Shown here: positions 1 to 6,019 of the stretch, one piece after another | Position numbering within the stretch: position 1 is the first letter of the stretch | How the letters are laid out: every line of letters starts with the position of its first letter | NCBI GenBank assembly: GCA_036654795.1 | Contig: JAVVRI010000134.1 | Span: forward strand, 1-7,820 | Source of the DNA: JAVVRI01 sp036654795 | GTDB taxonomy: Bacteria; Bacteroidota; Bacteroidia; Bacteroidales; Tannerellaceae | Direction: 5' to 3' | DNA length: 7,820 bases | Made by a program: the position numbers and the translations under genes | The notes under the pieces: model-generated | Told to the model about the DNA's origin: nothing | Database searches by the model: none | Seen by the model: only the letters and a program-made list of their open reading frames with translations

Positions 1-1
1 C

Positions 2-1345
2 ACCGCTTGGGACGAAGAGAATGATGTACCAAACTACGCCCCCGCACACGGTCTAGCCGGATGGACAACGGGCGACAAGCAACTGCTCATATACGACCGT
101 TACGACATCTGGCAGTTTGCACCAGACGCCTCCATAACTCCGATCAACCTGACGGTAAACGGACGAAAAGACGCCATCAGCTATCGCCTGATTCAACTAG
201 ATAAGGAGACACGCGCTATAGACCTGAGCCAACCGCAACTGCTAAACGGATTTAACGAAACAAGCAAAGGTTCAGGATACTACTCCGCCCACCTTAACGC
301 GCCCAAAGCGCCGGAAGTGCTCATATCCGGCAATTTCCTACTAAAAAAGCCGATAAAGGCCAAACAGGCAGACGCGCTGATCTACACAGCCGAAACATTC
401 GAACAATATCCGGATATCCGCCTAACAACCGGTAGCTTCAAGCAATCCGTACAACTAACGCATGGCGACGCACAACAAAAGGGACTAAACTGGGGAACGG
501 CCGAGTTGGTGTCCTGGCTCTCATTGGATGGCCGCAGGCTGGAAGGAGTTGTCTACAAACCGAAGAACTTCGATCCGAACAAGAAGTACCCGATGGTGGT
601 CAACTTCTACGAGCGCAATTCAGAAACGCTCTACAACTACCACATGCCGGAACCCCACCGCTCTACGCTGGATTATCATTTCTATAATAGTCACGAGTAT
701 ATCATCTTCAACCCCGACATCCGCTACGTGGACGGTTATCCGGGCGAGAGTTGCTTCAATTGCGTAATGCCCGGTATTACCTCTCTTATTGCAAAAGGAT
801 ACATCAACGAAAAGGCAATCGCTGCGCAAGGACATAGCTGGGGCGGCTATCAGGTGGCCTATCTGGCCACACGCACTACGCTGTTTGCAGCCATTGAGTC
901 CGGTGCGCCAGTCGTAAATATGTTCAGCGCATACGGTGGCATCCGCTGGGGGTCAGGAATGGCACGCTCCTTCCAGTACGAACACGAGCAGAGCCGTATA
1001 GGCGGTACGCCTTGGAGCGCCCCCCTGCTATACTTGGAGAACTCGCCCCTTTTCAACATGAACAAAGTACAAACCCCGATCCTCATCATGCACAACGATG
1101 CCGACGGACATGTGCCTTGGTATCAAGGCATCGAATATTTTGTCGCATTGAAACGGCTGCAAAAGCCTGCTTGGTTACTCAACTACACCACCGAGCCCCA
1201 CTGGCCAATGCGCATGGCAAACCGTATTGACTTCCAGAAGCGCATGTATCAATTCTTTAGCCATTACCTGACCGGTAGCCCCCAACCCGCTTGGATGAGT
1301 GACGGACTTCCTGCCACCAAACAACCGTTCGAGTTGGGATACTAA
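2..1345 (+). CDS. S9 family (prolyl oligopeptidase-like) serine peptidase, C-terminal part
   Basis: The reading frame is open from base 2 to the TAA at 1343-1345, giving 447 visible residues; the start lies left of the window. Full-length relatives in Bacteroidales are usually near 900 aa or more, so about half is missing (family knowledge). The first 110-150 residues look like the end of the N-terminal beta-propeller (DEENDVPNY, LLIYDRYDIWQ). The rest is an alpha/beta-hydrolase domain. The nucleophile is the Ser at 836-838 in GHSWGGYQ, the G-x-S-x-G-G-Y signature of S9 enzymes. The likely Asp is at 1103-1105 in HNDADGHVPWYQG and the His at 1199-1201 in TTEPHWPM, so the triad is complete and in the right order. 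The family hydrolyses peptides or other amide bonds, usually exported to the periplasm in these bacteria; the signal peptide would be outside the window. It converges on the kinase gene with a 4-bp stop overlap. Family assignment is secure; the substrate is unknown. Confidence 0.93.
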   Translation, partial: TAWDEENDVPNYAPAHGLAGWTTGDKQLLIYDRYDIWQFAPDASITPINLTVNGRKDAISYRLIQLDKETRAIDLSQPQLLNGFNETSKGSGYYSAHLNAPKAPEVLISGNFLLKKPIKAKQADALIYTAETFEQYPDIRLTTGSFKQSVQLTHGDAQQKGLNWGTAELVSWLSLDGRRLEGVVYKPKNFDPNKKYPMVVNFYERNSETLYNYHMPEPHRSTLDYHFYNSHEYIIFNPDIRYVDGYPGESCFNCVMPGITSLIAKGYINEKAIAAQGHSWGGYQVAYLATRTTLFAAIESGAPVVNMFSAYGGIRWGSGMARSFQYEHEQSRIGGTPWSAPLLYLENSPLFNMNKVQTPILIMHNDADGHVPWYQGIEYFVALKRLQKPAWLLNYTTEPHWPMRMANRIDFQKRMYQFFSHYLTGSPQPAWMSDGLPATKQPFELGY

Positions 1346-2331
1346 ACAGGACAAAACTCCATCCTGAACACTGTCCGCTCACCTGGTTGAGAGGTTACGC
1401 TAAGGGTTCCATTATGAAGACGCATGATGCGAAAGGAGAGACTAAGACCAATGCCGCTACCTCCCGGCTTGGTAGAATAAAAAGGAGTAAAGATAGCAGA
1501 CAATCGTTCGGCAGGAATGCCCGGACCGTTGTCTGCTATTATTATATAGCGCTGCTTAGCCCCCTCGAAGGCCTCGATTGTAACCTTCCCATCCGGCTGT
1601 CCTGCTATGGACTGGAGAGCATTTCGTATCAAATTGATCAAAGCCAAGACGAGCAGATTAGGATCAGCAGAAAGAGAGAGATCCGCTGAGGAGAAAACAT
1701 ACTGTATCCGTTCACTCTCCGGTTCGGCACAAAGTAGGCGCTTTAGTTTTTGAAAGAGCGGTTTAATCGGTACCACCTGCAGCACCGGTTCAGGGAGATG
1801 GGTCAGGCGATGATAAGAATCGAGAAAGGCCGTCAGGCTCTTTGCTTGGTTGTTGATAACAGCCAGCCCTTCGCTCACCTCTTCGGCCTGATAAGTTTCG
1901 GGATGTTTCAACAAGTCTGCGGATAGGGAGGCGATGGGGGCAATAGAATTGCGCATCTCATGCGTCAACACACGGATCACTCCTTCATAATAAAGACGTT
2001 TTTCCTCTACTTCCGTCTGGCTGTCATTCAATTGCTTGGTAATCCGGTTCATGTCGGAATAGAGGCTGGATAAGGAGCGGTCTGTCTGTTCTTCCGGATA
2101 GAACTGGGAGTAATCCCGGCACTGGATGGCTGTAAAAAAGGTAGCTATTTTATGGTTAAATCGGTTTGTTAACCGGATTACAAACAGGCTTATCAACAGG
2201 ATAACAATCAGGCAACCAAAGGACAAGGTGTAACTAATGTCGTTTATCAACAAAAAGGCTCCTAACAAAGCAAACAGGACGATCAGGACAATGCTTCCAA
2301 ACAAAAGAAAATAAAGCTTCCGGCTATACAT
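1342..2331 (-). CDS. Membrane sensor histidine kinase, NtrY-like, minimal extracytoplasmic part
   Basis: This 329-aa kinase would autophosphorylate on His and pass the phosphate to the response regulator encoded just upstream. Two hydrophobic helices (about residues 6-29 and 33-54) are joined by only three or so residues, so there is no periplasmic sensor domain. A charged linker (55-115) follows, perhaps HAMP-like. The H-box is VLTHEMRNSIAP with His124. The ATPase domain has the N-box NLIRNALQ (233-240), G1 box DNGPGIP (267-273), F-box FTPFYSTK and G2 box GGSGIGLSL (290-298); all key residues are present. The H-E-M-R-N context is typical of kinases paired with NtrC-type regulators. The frame stays open to an ATG at 2385, but I chose 2331: a perfect AAAGGAGG lies 5 nt before it, a TATCTTTG -7 element at 2359-2366 lies inside the longer frame, and residues then begin directly with the first membrane helix. 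Its TAG overlaps the TAA of the convergent peptidase gene. Function as a kinase is near certain; the signal is unknown. Confidence 0.94.
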   Translation of the reverse strand: MYSRKLYFLLFGSIVLIVLFALLGAFLLINDISYTLSFGCLIVILLISLFVIRLTNRFNHKIATFFTAIQCRDYSQFYPEEQTDRSLSSLYSDMNRITKQLNDSQTEVEEKRLYYEGVIRVLTHEMRNSIAPIASLSADLLKHPETYQAEEVSEGLAVINNQAKSLTAFLDSYHRLTHLPEPVLQVVPIKPLFQKLKRLLCAEPESERIQYVFSSADLSLSADPNLLVLALINLIRNALQSIAGQPDGKVTIEAFEGAKQRYIIIADNGPGIPAERLSAIFTPFYSTKPGGSGIGLSLSFRIMRLHNGTLSVTSQPGERTVFRMEFCPV

Positions 2332-2336
2332 AGAGA

Positions 2337-2344
2337 CCTCCTTT
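2337..2344 (-). promoter_or_regulatory. Strong Shine-Dalgarno site of the histidine kinase gene
   Basis: On the minus strand the bases read AAAGGAGG, followed by five bases and then the ATG at 2331. Members of Bacteroidetes rarely rely on such sites, so an eight-base match stands out. It decides the start codon against the upstream ATG at 2385. Confidence 0.8.
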
Positions 2345-2358
2345 CTGCTTAGGGAGCG

Positions 2359-2366
2359 CAAAGATA
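2359..2366 (-). promoter_or_regulatory. Bacteroidetes -7 promoter element of the histidine kinase gene
   Basis: The minus strand reads TATCTTTG, an exact match to the Bacteroidetes primary-sigma -7 consensus TAnnTTTG. No TTTG is found 19-21 bases upstream, so the -33 part is poor and this promoter may need an activator. Transcription would begin near 2354-2356, giving a leader of roughly 22-25 nt that still includes the Shine-Dalgarno site. This suggests the kinase can be transcribed on its own, apart from the regulator gene. Confidence 0.5.
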
Positions 2367-2393
2367 CAAACTCTATCCGACACACCGGCAGAA

Positions 2394-2412
2394 TAGGGTG
2401 TTGATAACCCTA
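2394..2412. repeat. Small perfect inverted repeat TAGGGT-N7-ACCCTA
   Basis: The 6-bp arms at 2394-2399 and 2407-2412 are perfect, with the loop GTTGATA. There is no T-run on either side, so it does not look like an intrinsic terminator. It sits directly upstream of where the kinase -33 region would be (about 2386-2391), which would suit an operator. The TGTTGATAA inside it resembles words in the larger repeat nearby. Confidence 0.4.
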
Positions 2413-2427
2413 CGCGCCGGAGTACTA

Positions 2428-2479
2428 TCAACAGAGTTATACACATCATACCGTTAACAACTTGTGTATATCCTGTTGA
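2428..2479. repeat. Long imperfect inverted repeat between regulator and kinase genes
   Basis: The left arm TCAACAGAGTTATACACA (2428-2445) pairs with the right arm TGTGTATATCCTGTTGA (2463-2479). The match is seven bases, a one-base gap, one match, one mismatch, then eight matches, so 16 of 17-18 positions pair. The 17-base centre carries the palindrome GTTAAC (2453-2458). There is no T-run after either arm, so it is not a typical terminator. It could be an operator bound by dimers, an RNA hairpin between the two cistrons, or part of a DnaA-box-like cluster, since TTATACACA (2437-2445) fits TTATNCACA exactly. The repeat itself is directly visible; its role is unknown. Confidence 0.75.
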
Positions 2480-2526
2480 CGAGGTTCTATTAACCGGTTT
2501 ATAACTGTTTAAAAGAGGGTTCATAA

Positions 2527-3348
2527 CTACAAATCGTATTTCTTCATTTTGTTGTATAGCGTCTGTCTGCTGATCTCCAATTGTTGGGCACAAAGCGTTA
2601 GGTTTCCCTTCTTCTCTTTGAGTACTTCCGTAATAAATTGCTTCTCCATCGCCTCCAATGTAAGCGGAAAGGAGCCGGTTAATTCATCCAAATAAAAATC
2701 AGACACAGTCAGCATTGCTGAGTTGCTAAGTAAGACCGCCCGCTCAACACATTGCTCAAAGGCCTGCATCGTTGCTTGCCCCAAGGCTAAAAGCAGCTTC
2801 TGTTCTGCCTCTTTTTCAAGTACAGGGAAAGGTTTTCCGTACATAACGGCATACTTATTGAGAAAGAAATTGAGCAACAACAAGGGTAAATGGGCAGCAT
2901 CGGGTAGTTCGTCCTCTTGAACGGATGGCTCTTTAGGGGTGAGCGGCGTCTCTGATTGCACAAGCCGGCGTTGATCAGCCGCCGCCATCAAGACGGCTAT
3001 CAGTTTATCATTATCCCAGGGTTTCACCACAAAGTCTGCCGCCCCTTTCTTTAATGCGGATACGGCCAACTCAATGTCTCCAAAGGCAGTAATCAGCACA
3101 ACAGCAGGAGGATTTCCACCTTCCCTGATACGCTCCAACCAGAAAAGGCCTTCGCCACCGGATTGCTTGCCGACACCAAAGTTCATATCCAGCAAGACCA
3201 CATCCACATCCCCCTCACGTAGCAAGGCCGGGAGCAGGGTGGGCATAGAAACAGCCACTACCGTTTTAAACACACGCGAAAGAATTATCCGAAGCGCCTT
3301 AACCACCGCCTCGTTATCATCCACCAATACAATCTTTTCATTTCGCAT
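2527..3348 (-). CDS. NtrC-family response regulator lacking the AAA+ ATPase core (REC, lid remnant, Fis HTH)
   Basis: This 273-aa DNA-binding regulator is the likely partner of the kinase at 1342-2331. Residues 1-125 form a receiver domain: acidic pair D10-D11, phosphoacceptor D54 in VVLLDMNF, T87 and K109 in VVKPWDN. Residues 130-150 are a polar linker. Residues about 154-220 (LLLLNFFLNKYAVMYGKP onward, then CVERAVLLS and LTVSDFYL) match the C-terminal lid of sigma-54 AAA+ activators, normally PLL-HFL-KYAKKYGKP, then WPGNVREL, then IERAV. Here the WPGNVREL sensor-2 stretch is degenerate (LGQATMQAF). Residues 228-273 are a Fis-type HTH (KKGNLTLCAQQLEISRQTLY). Walker A, GAFTGA, Walker B and the arginine finger are absent; normal family members are about 440-480 aa. 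The frame is intact and key receiver and HTH residues are kept, so it looks functional but unable to drive sigma-54 by ATP hydrolysis. It is divergent from the FtsX permease gene, a probable target. Confidence 0.93.
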   Translation of the reverse strand: MRNEKIVLVDDNEAVVKALRIILSRVFKTVVAVSMPTLLPALLREGDVDVVLLDMNFGVGKQSGGEGLFWLERIREGGNPPAVVLITAFGDIELAVSALKKGAADFVVKPWDNDKLIAVLMAAADQRRLVQSETPLTPKEPSVQEDELPDAAHLPLLLLNFFLNKYAVMYGKPFPVLEKEAEQKLLLALGQATMQAFEQCVERAVLLSNSAMLTVSDFYLDELTGSFPLTLEAMEKQFITEVLKEKKGNLTLCAQQLEISRQTLYNKMKKYDL

Positions 3349-3387
3349 AACAAAGCAACCTGTTATTTATCAATTTTCAATCTACCA

Positions 3388-3395
3388 CAAATATA
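3388..3395 (-). promoter_or_regulatory. Bacteroidetes -7 promoter element of the response regulator gene
   Basis: The minus strand reads TATATTTG, an exact match to TAnnTTTG, placed so that transcription would begin near 3381-3384 with a leader of about 33 nt. No TTTG lies 19-21 bases further upstream. The promoter may be weak or activator-dependent. Confidence 0.45.
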
Positions 3396-3498
3396 AACTT
3401 TTTTATTACGGAACCGATAGAAACGCCCCAACCTGTTCGCTTCACTGTCTAATTATTGGACAATATGTGGGTGGGTTGCTGTTTTATTGCTTTTTCTT

Positions 3499-3530
3499 AT
3501 TGCGGGATCGAGGGGATAGGTATAGCTTTG
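3499..3530 (+). promoter_or_regulatory. Bacteroidetes promoter of the FtsX permease gene
   Basis: ATTG (3499-3502, three of four matches to TTTG), then 20 bases, then TAGCTTTG (3523-3530), an exact match to TAnnTTTG at the standard 19-21 spacing. The start point would be near 3535-3537, which leaves a leader of about 19 nt before the ATG at 3555. This places the promoter inside the longer open frame and rules out the ATG at 3456. It is a housekeeping-type promoter, not a sigma-54 one. Confidence 0.6.
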
Positions 3531-3554
3531 GCGAAGCATAAAACGAAGAATAGG

Positions 3555-5954
3555 ATGAGAGCAATATCTTTTAAACTGGTATTTCGCAGTTGGTGGCGTA
3601 ATAAGACGTACGCCATCATTTCCATATTGAGCTTGGCAATCGGCCTGGCTTGTACCAATCTGTTGGTGGCGTTCGTGATTCATGAATTTGAGGTAGAGGC
3701 GGGCAATCCGGCTCGCGATCGGATTTACTATATGAGCCAGAGCTCGCCGATGCAATCAGGAAAAAGAGTTTCATTCATCACAGGAGACATTCCCCCAATG
3801 CTGAAAGACCAATATCCGGAGGTAGAGGATTATCTTCGCTTCCAGTCAATAGAGATGAATTACTTTAAAGCAGATTCTACACAATATGAACCGATGCAGC
3901 TAATAACGGTCGATCCCTCCTTTCCGCGCTTCTTCCCTTACGAGGTATTGTATGGCGACCTAAACGATGTGCTGACGACACCGAATAAGATAGCACTCAC
4001 CGAGAGGCAAGCCCGACTCCTCTTTGGCTCCGGCGACCCGGTTGCAAAAGGGGCAACCGTAACAATCAGCCGGGCAAACCAAGGCTTTTATGCAAATGAA
4101 AAGGAAATAGACCTCAACCCCACCTACCTAGTAGCCGCCGTGCTGAAAGAGCGCGACCAAGCGCTTCTTACCTTTGATGCACTAACAGTAAACGCGAACC
4201 CTTACAATGGCGGCGTCAGCCTGCTAATGACCCACCACCCCATCGACACGCAAGCCTTCAGCGAACGGTTGAAGGCAGACAAAATACAGGGATTCAATGG
4301 CGAGGACAGTAACTATCGCCTCAGCACACTACGGGAAAGCCATTTTCAGACCTATGCGATGGAGAGCATTTCCTTTATCCGCCGTCAACAATCAACGTTG
4401 CTCTATGTGGGACTTGCCTCTGCCCTGCTAATACTACTGATTGCCTGCTTTAACTATATCAATCTGAACTTCTCGCGCACGCTGCAACAAGTACGGATGA
4501 TTCATACGCAACGGTTAATGGGAGCCGGTCCGGACGAGATCACCCGGCAGCTCTTTACCGACACGATGCTAACGGTTTTTGTCTCCTTCCTACTCTCACT
4601 GCTGATTACGCGCGATCTGATTCCACTATTTAACAGCCTCGTTTCAGGCAGCGTACATACTGCCTTCTTCTTTAACCCGCAGGTGTTGCCGGTTATTGTT
4701 GCACTCATGTTGCTACTTGCCACGATTCCGGCACTATATATGAGCCGGAAGATCTATACCCTCTCCGGAGCCGAATATAAAACATCCTTCAGCGGCAAAC
4801 AGAAACGAACCATCGTGACCGCTCTTTCCATTACACAATATGCGATCTCAATAGCCCTGATTATGGCAACACTGACGGTAAACAACCAAACACGACTGAT
4901 CCAAAGAAGTGGCGCCGCTTATCAGGACTTGATTGAGATAGGAAACCAGACGGACAGTCCAGCCTACATCCGTCCCCTAGCCGAGGAGCTAAAGCGGAAG
5001 CCCAACCTGCCTGAGCCCACATTGATGAATGGTTCGCTGGTTCATGGCGGCATGCGACAAATCGTCATCAAGCATCCGGATGGCAGTGAAAGTTATTACC
5101 CACTCATGCAATTCTCAGGTGATAAAGGATTGCTGGAGATGCTCAGCCTGCAAATCAGGAAAGGACTTTCGCTCGAAAAAGCCTTTGCCCAATACCCCAT
5201 GCCGGCCTACGTTAACCAACAGTTTGTCGATCTGCTGGTTCCTCGTGACGAAAACCCCATCGGCAAGTCGGTCAAAGACTATTATCCCGACTTTGGCTCA
5301 GGACAGACCGACACGCCCGAAGTAATGATTGCCGGCATCATCGACAACCTATACACCAATTCGCTAGAAGAGGCAATTGCCCCCTCCATTACCTACCTTG
5401 GAAAAGGGGACAAATTTCCGGCCAACTATCTTTGCATTCGGCTCGATGGAGACAAGAAGCAGCAATTAGCCCTCATCGAGCAAGCTTGGAAGAAGGTAAA
5501 CCCCGGTCAACTATTCAAATATACCGACCTATACCAAAAGTTCCTGCTTCGTAACAAACGCCCAATCGCCCTTTCGCACCTCCTGCTGATGTATTCGCTG
5601 ATCAGCCTCTTCCTGACCTGCTTCGGACTGTTCGGCACAACGCTTTACGCCACGGCGCAACGCATAAAAGAGATCGGCATCCGCAAAGTGAACGGAGCTA
5701 CCACAAGGGAATTGATGTGGATGCTCAACCGCCGGTTTGTTGGCTGGATCGGCCTCGCTTGCTGCCTTGCCGTGCCCGGCACTTGGTATCTGCTAAGTCG
5801 TTGGCTGGATGGATTTGTTTACCGGACGGAGGTAAGCGGGCTTACTTGTCTGCTGTCGGGCGTTATTGTGCTGGTCATCACCTTACTTACCGTTAGCTGG
5901 CACAGTTATCGCGCCGCCTCATGCAATCCGGTAAAGACTTTGCGAAGTGAATAA
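3555..5954 (+). CDS. FtsX/MacB-like ABC transporter permease, two FtsX repeats
   Basis: This 799-aa inner-membrane protein belongs to the MacB/FtsX permease superfamily, whose members work with a separate ATPase to move lipids, peptides or lipoproteins in the envelope. The N-terminus KLVFRSWWRNKTYAIISI leads into membrane helix 1 (about 18-42). A periplasmic MacB-type domain follows (43-279), then helices at about 280-303, 337-353 and 376-396. A second half starts with a helix at 420-442, then a second periplasmic domain (443-672), then helices at 675-697, 728-747 and 761-783. The FtsX signature is clear at 703-716 (RIKEIGIRKVNGAT), and the ending NPVKTLRSE is typical of the family. I chose 3555 over the ATG at 3456 because the promoter lies between them and the extra 33 residues do not look like the family's N-terminus. 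No ATP-binding subunit is in the window. It is divergent from the regulator gene, probably under its control. Family secure, substrate unknown. Confidence 0.94.
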   Translation: MRAISFKLVFRSWWRNKTYAIISILSLAIGLACTNLLVAFVIHEFEVEAGNPARDRIYYMSQSSPMQSGKRVSFITGDIPPMLKDQYPEVEDYLRFQSIEMNYFKADSTQYEPMQLITVDPSFPRFFPYEVLYGDLNDVLTTPNKIALTERQARLLFGSGDPVAKGATVTISRANQGFYANEKEIDLNPTYLVAAVLKERDQALLTFDALTVNANPYNGGVSLLMTHHPIDTQAFSERLKADKIQGFNGEDSNYRLSTLRESHFQTYAMESISFIRRQQSTLLYVGLASALLILLIACFNYINLNFSRTLQQVRMIHTQRLMGAGPDEITRQLFTDTMLTVFVSFLLSLLITRDLIPLFNSLVSGSVHTAFFFNPQVLPVIVALMLLLATIPALYMSRKIYTLSGAEYKTSFSGKQKRTIVTALSITQYAISIALIMATLTVNNQTRLIQRSGAAYQDLIEIGNQTDSPAYIRPLAEELKRKPNLPEPTLMNGSLVHGGMRQIVIKHPDGSESYYPLMQFSGDKGLLEMLSLQIRKGLSLEKAFAQYPMPAYVNQQFVDLLVPRDENPIGKSVKDYYPDFGSGQTDTPEVMIAGIIDNLYTNSLEEAIAPSITYLGKGDKFPANYLCIRLDGDKKQQLALIEQAWKKVNPGQLFKYTDLYQKFLLRNKRPIALSHLLLMYSLISLFLTCFGLFGTTLYATAQRIKEIGIRKVNGATTRELMWMLNRRFVGWIGLACCLAVPGTWYLLSRWLDGFVYRTEVSGLTCLLSGVIVLVITLLTVSWHSYRAASCNPVKTLRSE

Positions 5955-6019
5955 TTGGTTCAAGCATGCATTCCTTTGCAAAATAACACTTATCTTGCAG
6001 CCCTTAACATGGAAGCAAT

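Noticed and set aside
1387..1689. Plus-strand open frame opposite the kinase ATPase domain
   Set aside because: It mirrors the conserved N and G boxes of the kinase, and its translation has no recognisable features.
2332..2385. Longer kinase start at the ATG at 2385
   Set aside because: The extra 18 residues cover the TATCTTTG element and the AAAGGAGG site that clearly serves the ATG at 2331.
2527..3348. Reading the short regulator as a frameshifted or broken pseudogene
   Set aside because: A single open frame runs through receiver, lid remnant and HTH with all functional receiver residues kept, which fits a clean in-frame loss and not decay.
3466..3479. Possible sigma-54 -24/-12 promoter in the G-rich stretch before the permease gene
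   Set aside because: TGG and TTGC are present, but the GG-N10-GC spacing is not met by any pair of dinucleotides there.
3074..3541. Plus-strand open frame opposite the regulator gene, running into the divergent gap
   Set aside because: It is antisense to a well-supported receiver domain, is rich in Ser/Thr/Pro as expected of a shadow frame, and has no recognisable domain.
3456..3554. Longer N-terminus for the FtsX permease starting at the ATG at 3456
   Set aside because: The added 33 residues overlap the TAGCTTTG promoter element and do not resemble the start of FtsX permeases, which begin just before the first membrane helix, as the ATG at 3555 does.
5971..5998. Possible separate promoter for the exported protein (TTTG at 5975 and TATCTTGC at 5991)
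   Set aside because: The two elements are only 12 bases apart, not 19-21, and the -7 element has two mismatches.
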